From Oscillospiraceae bacterium (GTDB taxonomy: Bacteria > Bacillota > Clostridia > Oscillospirales > Ruminococcaceae): 64,000 nt of DNA. Position 1 is the stretch's first letter; the number at the start of each line of letters is the position of its first letter. The notes under the pieces were generated by a model. That model worked only from the letters and a program-made list of their open reading frames with translations. It searched no databases and had not been told where the DNA came from. Where the stretch lies: the NCBI GenBank assembly GCA_025757845.1, contig CP107211.1, positions 2,850,267-2,914,266 of the forward strand, given 5' to 3'. Both the position numbers and the translations under genes were made by a program. Shown piece by piece: positions 34,586-41,865 of this stretch.

Positions 34586-35437
34586 TTACTTCTCCTCCTG
34601 TTCCAGCGCGGCGTAGGCGGCGTTCAGTTCTTCCATAGCGACCTTGTATTCGTCGTCGTTGGGGCCCTTGCCGTGCCAGTCCACGGAGTTGCTCATAAAG
34701 GAAACGCCCTTGCCCTTGGTGGTGTCCATGATGATGCAGGTGGGCTTGTCGTTCTCAGCATGGAAAGCCTGGATGGCGGCCTCGATCTGGTCATAGTCGT
34801 GGCCATTGATGGTCAGCACGTTGAAGTTGAAGGCCTTCATCTTCTCTTCCAGCGGCTCGCTGCTCATGACCGTCTCGGTGGAGCCGTCGATCTGCAGGCG
34901 GTTGCGGTCCAGGAACACGCACAGGTTGCTCAGGCCGTAGTGGGCGGCAAACATAAAGGCCTCCCAGCACTCACCCTCTTCCACCTCGCCGTCACCCACG
35001 ATGGCAAACACGTTGATGGGCTTGCCTGCGTGCTTGGCACCCAGTGCCATGCCGCAGGCTGCAGAGATGCCCTGCCCCAGACTGCCGGTGGACATGTCCA
35101 CACCCGGCGTCTCGTTCATGTTGGGGTGGCCCTGCAGGTAGCTGCCGATCTTGCGCAGGGTCTTGAGGTCCTCCACCGGGAAGTAGCCGCGCTCTGCCAG
35201 AGCAGCGTACAGTGCCGGAGCGGCATGGCCCTTGGACAGCACCAGACGGTCGCGGTCGGCCATCTTGGGATCCTTCGGGTCGATGTTCATTTCCACGAAA
35301 TAGAGGTAGCTCAGCAGCTCGGCGATGTCCAGACTGCCGCCCGGATGACCGCACTTTGCGCTGTGCGTGCCCTCGATCACGCCCATGCGGATGTGACAGG
35401 CGTGCTTTGCCAGGGTAAGTTTTTCTGCATTTGTCAT
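34586..35437 (-). CDS. Transketolase, N-terminal subunit
   Basis: A 283-aa protein with the TPP-binding domain: GHPGGSLDIAELLSYLYF, VLSKGHAAPALYAAL, STGSLGQGISAACGMALG and the TPP motif GDGEVEEGECWEA followed by DRNRLQ. It pairs with the downstream C-terminal subunit to make one active enzyme. GGGAGG precedes the ATG and a good promoter lies about 100 bases upstream. Confidence 0.95.
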   Translation of the reverse strand: MTNAEKLTLAKHACHIRMGVIEGTHSAKCGHPGGSLDIAELLSYLYFVEMNIDPKDPKMADRDRLVLSKGHAAPALYAALAERGYFPVEDLKTLRKIGSYLQGHPNMNETPGVDMSTGSLGQGISAACGMALGAKHAGKPINVFAIVGDGEVEEGECWEAFMFAAHYGLSNLCVFLDRNRLQIDGSTETVMSSEPLEEKMKAFNFNVLTINGHDYDQIEAAIQAFHAENDKPTCIIMDTTKGKGVSFMSNSVDWHGKGPNDDEYKVAMEELNAAYAALEQEEK

Positions 35438-35540
35438 GATGGTCCTCCCGTATGAACCTCAGATTTGCAAGCGTTCCAAAAAAGCCGTTTTACGCCCTGC
35501 CGGGCAGGTGTGTCCCAGCAGCGCACTCTTTTTCAAGTTT

Positions 35541-35569
35541 ATATTAGCTATTCTATGCAAAAAGGTCAA
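35541..35569 (-). promoter_or_regulatory. Promoter of the transketolase genes
   Basis: TTGACC (35564-35569), 17-base spacer, TAATAT (35541-35546) on the minus strand. The leader includes a CCTGCC/GGCAGG hairpin. Confidence 0.75.
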
Positions 35570-35656
35570 GTTCCTTCATGCAAAATGTACATACACGGGG
35601 AAATCTTGCCCGAAAAGTTCCGCTTTTTGGTCAATTTGCGGGTCGTTTGCCGCATC

Positions 35657-35685
35657 TTGACAGCCGCCGGGGCATTTGCTATAAT
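35657..35685 (+). promoter_or_regulatory. Promoter of the ECF transporter gene
   Basis: Perfect consensus TTGACA (35657-35662), 17-base spacer, TATAAT (35680-35685). The leader to the gene is about 160 bases and highly structured. Confidence 0.88.
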
Positions 35686-35696
35686 TTTGTCAAAAT

Positions 35697-35831
35697 CCGG
35701 CACGGAGCCGGGTGTGCGGGCAGAAGTCCGTTTTCTCCATGCAGGAGAACTTTTTATCCAGAGCATTTTTTCAAAAGACACCATGAAGGGGTCTGTTTCC
35801 GGTCGGAACGCCGGGAGCAGACCCCTTTTTT
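35697..35831 (+). promoter_or_regulatory. Structured leader with intrinsic terminator, riboswitch candidate
   Basis: The leader can form CCGGC/GCCGG (35697-35711), then a closed multi-branch unit bounded by GGTGT (35711-35715) and ACACC (35778-35782) enclosing CGGGC/GTCCG and TTCTCC/GGAGAA hairpins. It ends in a terminator: GGGGTCTG / CAGACCCC with an inner TTTCCGG / CCGGGAG and TTTTTT (35788-35831). A strong terminator before the ribosome binding site of a vitamin-type transporter is the usual layout of a riboswitch. TPP, FMN, cobalamin and ZTP core motifs were not found. preQ1-III is known from this group of bacteria and should be tested. Confidence 0.6.
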
Positions 35832-35851
35832 GTGCAAAGGAGGACTTTTTC

Positions 35852-36388
35852 ATGAACACCAAGACGGTTTCGCCCGCCCGCCGCATCGTGCTGGCGGCAT
35901 TGTTCCTTGCGCTGGCCTTCCTGCTGCCCATGGTCACCGGCCATGTGCCGCAGGTGGGCAACATGCTGTGCCCCATGCATTTTCCCATTCTGCTGTGCGG
36001 CTTTGTGCTGGGCGGCCCCTGGGGGCTGGCCGTGGGCTTTGTGGCTCCACTGCTGCGCTCGGTGCTGTTCGGCATGCCGCCGATGTTTCCCATCGCCGTC
36101 TCCATGGCCTTTGAGCTGGCCGCCTACGGCCTTGTGTCCGGCCTTGTCTGGCGCAGAGTGAAGCACACCCTGCCCATGATGTATGCCGCTCTCGTCACCG
36201 CCATGGTGGCGGGGCGTCTGGTGTGGGGTGCTGTGCGCTTCGTGCTGGCAGGCCTCACCGGAGGCAGTTTCCCCTTCCAGGCCTTTTTGTCCGGTGCATT
36301 GCTTACCGCCGTGCCGGGCATCCTGGCCCAGCTGGTGCTGATCCCCCTGATCCTCACGGCCCTGGAAAAGGCAGGGTTTATGGACTAA
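35852..36388 (+). CDS. ECF transporter S (substrate-binding) component
   Basis: A 178-aa membrane protein with about six hydrophobic segments, of the ECF-type vitamin transporter S-component family. Typical family phrases are RIVLAALFLALAFLLPMVTG, CPMHFPILLCGFVLGGPWGL, GFVAPLLRSVLFGMPPMFP and FELAAYGLVSGLVW. It needs the shared EcfA1-EcfA2-EcfT module, not encoded nearby. The substrate (folate, pantothenate, pyridoxine, thiamine precursor, preQ1 and so on) cannot be decided from the sequence; the leader RNA is the best clue. AAAGGAGG nine bases before the ATG fixes the start. Confidence 0.88.
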   Translation: MNTKTVSPARRIVLAALFLALAFLLPMVTGHVPQVGNMLCPMHFPILLCGFVLGGPWGLAVGFVAPLLRSVLFGMPPMFPIAVSMAFELAAYGLVSGLVWRRVKHTLPMMYAALVTAMVAGRLVWGAVRFVLAGLTGGSFPFQAFLSGALLTAVPGILAQLVLIPLILTALEKAGFMD

Positions 36389-36408
36389 GGCCTTTTCGGG
36401 AAAGCGCA

Positions 36409-37278
36409 TCAGCGATAATTTCTGTCGTAATACATATAGGTCATCGCACTGTTCGCAAGTGCCGATACCCGGCTATTATATGCGGTCAGTTCGGTATTTG
36501 TCCTCACAGCGTCCAGCTGCCCATAGATCCTCTGGTTTCCCTGCTCAATGCGGTTCAGGGTATGATTGCTCTGGTTCAGGCATTCATAAAGGCCCTGATT
36601 GACCTGCTGCAGCTTTCGCAGTTCTCGTACTGCCTGCTGTAAATTTGTAAGGACAGCGTGCCTCCACGAATCCTCATCAAACCGGTCATAGCAGCCTTTC
36701 TTTCCTTCCAGTGTGTTCGTAATGCCCGTTGAGAGATAGTGGTGGAAACACGCCATGGGGATCAGGCTTCTGTAGGCTTCGTGGATCGTTCCGCGGGAAT
36801 ACAGTCTTGCCCGGGCCTGCTCCAGTTTTGCCTGCTGCTGCAGCAGCAGTTCCTTTTCACTCTGGAGCTGTTTCCTGTAAGCACGTTCTTTTTCTACTCT
36901 CTTTTTGTCTGCAGCCACGGCACTATCATACTTTGCCCATTTTTCGTTGCGTATTTCCCTATCCGCAGCACGCTGGTAGATGTTTCCCCAGACCGTTCCG
37001 AACACACCGAGAGCGATCGCAATAACAATGCCCAACGAGATGCTTCGAACAACACCAGAGATGGGGATCCCCAGAAGAAAAACCATATACCAGCCGCCGT
37101 TTTGAACGAACGGATTTCCGCCGTCTGTCGGTTCTGGAGGATCGACTTCCCTTGGGTGTCCAAGCCGCTGCATCTGGTAGTCCAGATTGGCGATCAACCG
37201 CTGTGTCGTATAGAGTTCCCTTTCTACATCGCAGATTTTTCCGACATAATCGGTCAGAGCCTGATTATAATATCCCAT
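36409..37278 (-). CDS. Membrane and coiled-coil protein of unknown function
   Basis: A 289-aa protein, last gene of the small accessory operon. It has an N-terminal helix with heptads (VERELYTTQRLIANLDYQMQ), two adjacent transmembrane segments at about 62-102, a long charged coiled coil at about 108-160 (EKERAYRKQLQSEKELLLQQ) and a C-terminal helical domain (IHEAYRSLIPMACFHHYLS, LTNLQQAVRELRKLQQVNQG). The ATG at 37278 (MGYYNQALTDYVG) follows GGAGGAAAGATCA. No enzyme motif is seen. The layout suggests a membrane scaffold or structural component acting with the upstream small membrane proteins, which is inference. It converges on the ECF gene with a 20-base gap. Confidence 0.72.
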   Translation of the reverse strand: MGYYNQALTDYVGKICDVERELYTTQRLIANLDYQMQRLGHPREVDPPEPTDGGNPFVQNGGWYMVFLLGIPISGVVRSISLGIVIAIALGVFGTVWGNIYQRAADREIRNEKWAKYDSAVAADKKRVEKERAYRKQLQSEKELLLQQQAKLEQARARLYSRGTIHEAYRSLIPMACFHHYLSTGITNTLEGKKGCYDRFDEDSWRHAVLTNLQQAVRELRKLQQVNQGLYECLNQSNHTLNRIEQGNQRIYGQLDAVRTNTELTAYNSRVSALANSAMTYMYYDRNYR

Positions 37279-37294
37279 TGATCTTTCCTCCAAA

Positions 37295-37468
37295 TCAGCT
37301 GTAGATCATCCATGCACTCATTGCAAGATATGCCACTCCGCATAGGATCCCGACAAGGATCGGATACGCCGCCGCTACCATGTATGCATCCACAGCAATG
37401 ATCAGACAGCCGATCGGCGGACAAATGCATGCGATCACAAAACCCGCTATCAACATCGTTAAATACAT
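37295..37468 (-). CDS. 57-aa two-helix membrane protein
   Basis: Read directly from the minus strand: ATG at 37468 behind GGGAGG, stop TGA at 37295-37297. The product starts MYLTMLIAGFVIACICPPIG and is almost entirely hydrophobic, with two transmembrane helices joined near VDAYM. It has the size and shape of Pmp3-like or holin-like small membrane proteins, but no family can be claimed. It lies 16 bases upstream of the 289-aa membrane/coiled-coil gene. Confidence 0.68.
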   Translation of the reverse strand: MYLTMLIAGFVIACICPPIGCLIIAVDAYMVAAAYPILVGILCGVAYLAMSAWMIYS

Positions 37469-37486
37469 TTTTCCATCCTCCCTTTA

Positions 37487-37537
37487 AAAGCAACAGCCGC
37501 CTGCCCTCTTTTTGAAGAAAGCAGACGGCTGTTGCTT
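37487..37537 (-). terminator. Stem-loop inside the accessory operon
   Basis: AAAGCAACAGCCG / CGGCTGTTGCTTT with inner CTGC/GCAG, followed by TTAAAG rather than a full T-run on the minus strand, between the 81-aa and 57-aa genes. It may be a weak terminator or a processing site that lowers expression of the last two genes. Confidence 0.55.
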
Positions 37538-37557
37538 TATTTCATCTGTACCATTGC

Positions 37558-37803
37558 TCAGAATCCATCTGTCAACCGAATTGCCAGCAAAAACAGCCAC
37601 TTAACGATGGTTACGCAGATAGTTGCATAGCCCACAACCACCGACAGGAGTGCTTTTTTCACCTGCCCGCCGTCCGAATTCAGCGACTGCAGTGTTTCTG
37701 CCGAAAGGAATCGGCACATCCATCCCCGGCCATTGCTGATATCCCGCCAGGAAAACCATGCGCCGATCAGCAGAATCACGATCAATACCACCAACTGATC
37801 CAT
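37558..37803 (-). CDS. 81-aa membrane protein of unknown function
   Basis: A small protein with one transmembrane helix at residues 4-18 (LVVLIVILLIGAWFSW), a polar middle (NGRGWMCRFLSAETL), and a second helix at about 51-76. GGAGGAATAGAAA before the ATG supports it. It belongs to the operon between the Cys-rich protein and the 57-aa membrane protein. No family recognised. Upstream, 37804-37956 contains only a possible 23-codon frame and an inverted repeat (GAGCAGATC...GATCTGCTC). Confidence 0.68.
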   Translation of the reverse strand: MDQLVVLIVILLIGAWFSWRDISNGRGWMCRFLSAETLQSLNSDGGQVKKALLSVVVGYATICVTIVKWLFLLAIRLTDGF

Positions 37804-37956
37804 TTTCTATTCCTCCGTTTTCTGGATTCATTCCAGTGCAGCCTTCCCCAAAGCAAGCCGCACTTTGCAGCTTTTAAAGAGCAGATCCGGTGAGTTCATT
37901 GTTCCACACTGATCCTGATGGCCGATCTGCTCCTTTACTACAGGTCCATCACTTTC

Positions 37957-38157
37957 TTAGCGTTCTTCAAACCAGATGCAGCCGTTCCGATCTTCCGGGC
38001 GGTTGTAGCCGTGGGTCCAGCCTTTCTGGCAGCGGCAGTAAACCCTATCCCCGTTCCAGTCACTCCGGTCAGCATAGATACACTCCATGCAGTTTCCACA
38101 GAAGCAGCCCTCCGGCAGCACGATCATGCGCTTGTTCCGGGTATCAACTTTTTCCAT
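37957..38157 (-). CDS. 66-aa cysteine-rich small protein, probable zinc binder
   Basis: A small soluble protein with clustered cysteines: PEGCFCGNCMECIYAD (CxCxxCxxC), then YCRCQKGW (CxC) and a final GCIWFEER. Spacing of this kind usually binds zinc. The ATG at 38157 follows AGGGAGGAATTGACG and overlaps the end of the JAMM protease gene by 14 bases, so the two are translationally coupled. It could be a partner or substrate of that protease; this is inference from the overlap. Confidence 0.72.
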   Translation of the reverse strand: MEKVDTRNKRMIVLPEGCFCGNCMECIYADRSDWNGDRVYCRCQKGWTHGYNRPEDRNGCIWFEER

Positions 38158-38596
38158 CGTCAATTCCTCCCTGATATAAGATTGGCTCTTTTTCTATTTT
38201 GATTTTCCCATGATCGTTCGATGCCCGATAGACCACCATTTCCCGCTCAGGCATTTTAACGACCGGAAAATACAAACAAGTTATTTCTTCTGGCATTGCT
38301 TCCAAAATCTGGCCGATGTACAATTTGTCACCCGGCGAAAGACTCTCTGCTCCACCAAAATGCACATGAAAGATGCCCATAAATTCAATTCCATCTTTGA
38401 ACCATTCCTCGATCTTCCGGTTCAAATACGCAATATTTGGCGTATAACTGCACGGAGAACCGCCCGTCTTTCCGTAGTCCAAGACATGGCATGTGACCAC
38501 TCCATTTTTTCCGCCAAGAATTCCGCCTATCTCTGGCGGCTCACACGGAAGTTTTTTCAGGATCTCTCCCATCACAGATTCCGACTTTACGACCAT
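38144..38596 (-). CDS. JAMM/MPN-type (Prok-JAB) metalloprotease
   Basis: A 150-aa protein with a complete JAMM zinc-protease motif: Glu in PPEIGGILGG, then HVH-x7-SPGD (FHVHFGGAESLSPGD). This is the isopeptidase fold of eukaryotic deubiquitinases and bacterial Prok-JAB proteins, which cleave C-terminal tails of ubiquitin-like proteins or sulfur carriers. No ubiquitin-like or E1-like gene is seen nearby. The ATG at 38596 is chosen for GAGAGG upstream. It is the first gene of an operon with a Cys-rich protein and three membrane proteins, driven by a strong promoter under a palindromic operator. Substrate unknown. Confidence 0.85.
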   Translation of the reverse strand: MVVKSESVMGEILKKLPCEPPEIGGILGGKNGVVTCHVLDYGKTGGSPCSYTPNIAYLNRKIEEWFKDGIEFMGIFHVHFGGAESLSPGDKLYIGQILEAMPEEITCLYFPVVKMPEREMVVYRASNDHGKIKIEKEPILYQGGIDDGKS

Positions 38597-38643
38597 TTGC
38601 AGTTCCTCTCTCGCCAAAAGCCGTATTTTTATTGCATATTTGT

Positions 38644-38672
38644 ATTATAGATAATATTTATCTATTAGTCAA
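38644..38672 (-). promoter_or_regulatory. Promoter and operator of the JAMM operon
   Basis: TTGACT (38667-38672), 17-base spacer, TATAAT (38644-38649) on the minus strand. A near-perfect 19-base palindrome ATAGATAATATTTATCTAT (38647-38665; perfect 8-base arms) fills the spacer and overlaps the -10. A weaker rightward promoter (TTGTAT-17-TATTAG) for the XRE gene overlaps the same palindrome, so the XRE protein probably represses both. Confidence 0.75.
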
Positions 38673-38720
38673 TAGAAAAATTCTTCTTGCCTATCCTTAA
38701 TAGTAAGGAGGGCAACAGCC

Positions 38721-38930
38721 ATGAAGAACAGACTCAAAGACTTACGAGAAGATCACGACCTTACGCAACAGATGGTTGCTGACCAAATCGGTATCACACA
38801 GCGGAAGTACAGCTACATCGAGACAGGCATTCAACAGCTCACAGCAGAATTGCTGGTTTCTCTTGCTTTGTTGTACAACGTGAGCATCGACTATCTTCTT
38901 TGCCAGACGGATAACCCCAATCGTTATTGA
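38721..38930 (+). CDS. Small XRE-family repressor
   Basis: A 69-aa single-domain helix-turn-helix protein of the Cro type: MKNRLKDLREDHDLTQQMVA, GITQRKYSYIETGIQ and YNVSIDYLLCQTD. AAGGAGG precedes the ATG. It is divergent from the JAMM operon, with a palindrome between them, so it is the likely repressor of that operon and of itself. Such compact regulators are typical of phage- or element-derived modules. Confidence 0.9.
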   Translation: MKNRLKDLREDHDLTQQMVADQIGITQRKYSYIETGIQQLTAELLVSLALLYNVSIDYLLCQTDNPNRY

Positions 38931-38952
38931 TTTTCAAATTTTACACGCAAAA

Positions 38953-38989
38953 AACGGCCGCCGCCCTCGCAACGAGGACAGCGGTCGTT
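38953..38989. terminator. Bidirectional terminator between XRE gene and sstT
   Basis: Stem AACGGCCGC...CCTCG / CGAGG...GCGGTCGTT with CAA loop and G-T pairs, flanked by A- and T-runs on both sides. Confidence 0.8.
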
Positions 38990-39014
38990 CGCATTTTTTA
39001 AAATTTAGGTTTTC

Positions 39015-40262
39015 TCACTGAGCCAGGAACTCCGGCAGGGGCTTGCCCTGCTTGAGCCACTGGTGATACTCGGCGGTGGCGGCAAACTCCACGTCACCGG
39101 CAGAGTTCAGGGCCGTTTCCACCGAGTCCTGCACCACGCCGATGATAAAGCCTACGCCTACCATCTGCATGGCAACATCGTTGGAGATGCCGAACAGGGA
39201 GCAGGCCATGGGGATCAGCAGCAGGGAGCCGCCGGCCACGCCGGAAGCACCGCAGGCACCCAGAGCGCTCATGGCGCTCAGCACGATGGCGGCCGGCAGG
39301 GACACCTGAATGCCCAGCGTGTTGGCGGCGGCCAGCGTCATGATGGTGATGGTGATGGCGGCACCGTCCATGTTGATGGTGGCGCCCAGCGGGATGGACA
39401 CGGAATACATGTCCTTATCCAGCCCCAGCTTCTCACACAGGGCCATATTCACGGGGATGTTGGCGGCGGAGCTGCGGGTGAAGAAGGCGGTCAGGCCAGA
39501 CTCCTTCAGGCAGCGGAACACCAGCGGGTACGGGTTGCAGTGCAGGTAGATAAACATAATGAACGGCGAAACGATGAGGGCCATGAACAGCATGGTGCCC
39601 ACCAGCAGGGCCAGCAGCTTGCCGTACTGGGTAAAGATGGCCAGGCCGTTGCCGGAAACGTTGGTGTACACCAGACCCATGATGCCGAAGGGTGCCAGAT
39701 TGATGATCCAGCGCACGATCTGGGACACCGCATCGGCGGTGTTGGCCATAAAGGTCTTGGTGCTCTCCGAGCCGATGCCCTTCATGGCAATGCCGAACAT
39801 GCAGGCCCAGAACAGGATGCCGATGTAGTTGCCGTTCATGATGGCCGCCACGGGGTTGGCCACAAAGTTGGTGAGCAGGGTGCTCAGCACTTCGCCCAGA
39901 CCCTGGGGCACCACGTCGGACTGGGCGGCATCGGCCAGCACGACGGTCACCGGGAACAGGAAGCTGGTCATCACCGCAATGGCAGCGGCCAGGAAGGTGG
40001 TGAGCATGTACAGCCAGATCACCGTGCCAAAGCGGCGGTCCAGCCTGGAAGAACCCTGTGCCAGGGCGCTTGCCACGATCACGAACACCAGCACCGGGGC
40101 AATGCCCTTCAATGCGCCGACGAACAGGCTGCCGAACTCAGCCACCCAACCGGCACCCGGGGCCACCAGTGCCAGCACCACGCCGACTGCCAGGCCGACG
40201 AGGATGCGCAGGATCAGACTGATGCTGTTGTATTTTGCAACAGCAGCTTTCAGGGTCTTCAT
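39015..40262 (-). CDS. sstT: Serine/threonine:sodium symporter SstT
   Basis: A 415-aa inner-membrane symporter of the dicarboxylate/amino acid:cation family. The substrate and Na+ sites read FFTRSSAANIPVNMALCEKL and SIPLGATINMDGAAITIT, and the C-terminal half has SALGACGASGVAGGSLLLIP. Length and the SSAANIP motif are those of SstT. The gene is monocistronic with a TATAAT -10 at 40338-40343 (minus strand) and a hairpin in the leader. Confidence 0.93.
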   Translation of the reverse strand: MKTLKAAVAKYNSISLILRILVGLAVGVVLALVAPGAGWVAEFGSLFVGALKGIAPVLVFVIVASALAQGSSRLDRRFGTVIWLYMLTTFLAAAIAVMTSFLFPVTVVLADAAQSDVVPQGLGEVLSTLLTNFVANPVAAIMNGNYIGILFWACMFGIAMKGIGSESTKTFMANTADAVSQIVRWIINLAPFGIMGLVYTNVSGNGLAIFTQYGKLLALLVGTMLFMALIVSPFIMFIYLHCNPYPLVFRCLKESGLTAFFTRSSAANIPVNMALCEKLGLDKDMYSVSIPLGATINMDGAAITITIMTLAAANTLGIQVSLPAAIVLSAMSALGACGASGVAGGSLLLIPMACSLFGISNDVAMQMVGVGFIIGVVQDSVETALNSAGDVEFAATAEYHQWLKQGKPLPEFLAQ

Positions 40263-40286
40263 AATATGATAACACTCCTCTTTATG

Positions 40287-40343
40287 CTGTACGCCTCATG
40301 CGTACAGTTTTCTGTCTCTTACCCAAGAACAAGTGTCATTATA
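40287..40343 (-). promoter_or_regulatory. sstT promoter -10 and leader hairpin
   Basis: TATAAT (40338-40343, minus strand) lacks a clear -35. The leader contains a perfect CTGTACGC-ATGAG-GCGTACAG hairpin (40287-40307), 25 bases before the start codon, which may affect translation. Confidence 0.5.
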
Positions 40344-40478
40344 GCACAGACGGTCCAAAAGAGGAAGTATTTCCAGGCATTTTTCTCTCTCGTTTTCCAA
40401 TTTTTGTGAACTTTTATTTTTTCGCCCCGAAAACTGTATTTGTATAAAATACAATTTTGCAGTTTTGACGACAAAAAA

Positions 40479-40522
40479 AGCACCCCCTGCCCCGGGGCCA
40501 GGCCCTCGGGGCAAAGGGTGCT
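40479..40522 (-). terminator. Terminator of the GNAT gene
   Basis: AGCACCC...TGCCCCG / CGGGGCA...GGGTGCT stem followed by TTTTTTT on the minus strand. Confidence 0.85.
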
Positions 40523-40538
40523 ATGTTGTGTTTTTGGC

Positions 40539-41042
40539 TCAGCTGTGCTGCTGGGTCAGAGCCAGCTTCTGGTAGGCGATGCGGGGCGTTCCGTCCGCCA
40601 CATGGATGATGCCGCAGCGCGTAAAGCCGTTCTTTTCCAGCAGATGCTGCATGATCTGGTTGTCGGCATGGGTGTCCGCCCGCAGACTCTGGCAGTGCTC
40701 CAGACACCACTCGATGACCGCCGAAGCCACCCCCTTGCTCTTGCCGGAGGAGGCCAGCCGGTGGATGGTGCCATAGGGCAGGGCATCGTTCAGCCATGCT
40801 CCGTCCTCGATCACCTGATAGGTGGGGTCCGCCCCCAGAATGAAGGCGAACACGCCCATCAGCTGGCCGTTGACCACATACACGAACAGCCGGTTGGAGT
40901 CGATGTCCTCCTCCAGAAGCTCCTGCGGGGGAAAGTTGTCGCCCCACTGGGTGGGGTTGCCCGAAGCCGCCATGGCTTCCCGCGCATGGGCATAGATCTG
41001 CAGGATCTGCGGCAGATCTCCTCTCACTGCTCCACGAAACAT
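40539..41042 (-). CDS. GNAT-family N-acetyltransferase
   Basis: A 167-aa acetyltransferase. The acetyl-CoA loop is SSGKSKGVASAVIEWC (about 97-112), preceded by the beta-strand TIHRLA and followed by NQIMQHLLEKNGFTRCG. The N terminus MFRGAVRGDLPQILQIYAHA is typical of the family. The ATG at 41042 follows GAGGGTG; upstream in-frame codons encode nothing conserved. Substrate unknown; it is a single-gene unit. Confidence 0.88.
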   Translation of the reverse strand: MFRGAVRGDLPQILQIYAHAREAMAASGNPTQWGDNFPPQELLEEDIDSNRLFVYVVNGQLMGVFAFILGADPTYQVIEDGAWLNDALPYGTIHRLASSGKSKGVASAVIEWCLEHCQSLRADTHADNQIMQHLLEKNGFTRCGIIHVADGTPRIAYQKLALTQQHS

Positions 41043-41173
41043 CTGTTTACACCCTCTTATCCTGCCGCATATTCTCCGCAAGGAAGGCGCGGCACAGCTT
41101 TGTTGCACTTGTTATTATACTACATCCTGCCAGAAAACACCAGTTTTTTGTGCATCGGCACAACTGCAAGAAA

Positions 41174-41207
41174 GCAGGGCACCGTGCGTCTCACACCAGT
41201 GCCCTGC
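41174..41207 (-). terminator. Terminator of the AraC-type gene
   Basis: Nine-bp stem GCAGGGCAC / GTGCCCTGC followed by TTTCTT on the minus strand. Confidence 0.7.
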
Positions 41208-41241
41208 TCAGGGGGGAAAGTGATTCTCTTGCTTGGAATGC

Positions 41242-41631
41242 TCAGGCCGTGGTCCGGCTGCGGACTGCGCGCACCTGACGGTACTCACGGGGGCTCAGGC
41301 CGTAGCGCTCGTGGAACAGACGGTAAAAATAGCTGGTGTTCTCGTAACCCACCTGGGCAATGATCTGCTGGATGTTCAGATCGCTGCGGCGCAGCAGGCG
41401 GGCCGCCGTCTCCATGCGGTGCCTCTGCAGCAGCTCCTTGTAGGTCTTGCCGGTCTGCGCACGCACGCACTCGCTGACGTATGCCAGCGAAACGCCATAG
41501 GCCCGCGCCACGTTGGACAGGCTGGCCTCGCGGTAATTCTGGGTGATCTCCTGCAGAGCCGCCCGCACCAGCGCGTCGCGGCTGACGGCTTCCGTGCGGC
41601 TCTCCAGCATCTCGTTCTTGGTCTGCATCAT
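41242..41631 (-). CDS. Stand-alone AraC-type HTH regulator
   Basis: A 129-aa protein that is little more than the DNA-binding domain of AraC regulators. It has two helix-turn-helix units, SLSNVARAYGVSLAYVSECV and NIQQIIAQVGYENTSYFYRL, and the signature FHERYGLSPREYRQ. AraC regulators normally have a 150-180 residue sensor domain, absent here (only about 30 leading residues). GAGGAG precedes the start. It may act like MarA/SoxS, controlled by its abundance. A TTCGTATACGAA palindrome at 41728-41739 lies about 100 bases upstream and could be its own operator. The 234-base gap to phoU otherwise holds only the phoU terminator. Confidence 0.88.
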   Translation of the reverse strand: MMQTKNEMLESRTEAVSRDALVRAALQEITQNYREASLSNVARAYGVSLAYVSECVRAQTGKTYKELLQRHRMETAARLLRRSDLNIQQIIAQVGYENTSYFYRLFHERYGLSPREYRQVRAVRSRTTA

Positions 41632-41801
41632 CTGGATCTCCTCTGTAACGGTGCGGCGGGCGGGGACTGGGGGAAGCCGGACACCCGCCGCACGGGAACT
41701 GCAGGTCTTGCTTGAAGGCCCTTACACTTCGTATACGAAACACGGTCCCGGAAGATTGCACGAAATGATAAAAATTTTTGAATTATTTTTCCCAGCAAAA
41801 A

Positions 41802-41835
41802 GGGCCGCCTGTGCACGAACTGCACAGCGCGGCCC
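41802..41835 (-). terminator. Terminator of the pst-phoU operon
   Basis: GGGCCGC-CTGTGCA / TGCACAG-GCGGCCC stem with a five-base loop and TTTTT on the minus strand. Confidence 0.9.
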
Positions 41836-41865
41836 ATCTGGAAGAAAATGAGGAAAATCGCTTGA

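Noticed and set aside
37860..37932. A 23-codon frame (MNSPDLLFKSCK...) between the Cys-rich and 81-aa genes
   Set aside because: No clear ribosome binding site, and the region is occupied by an inverted repeat (GAGCAGATC/GATCTGCTC). Left as unsupported.
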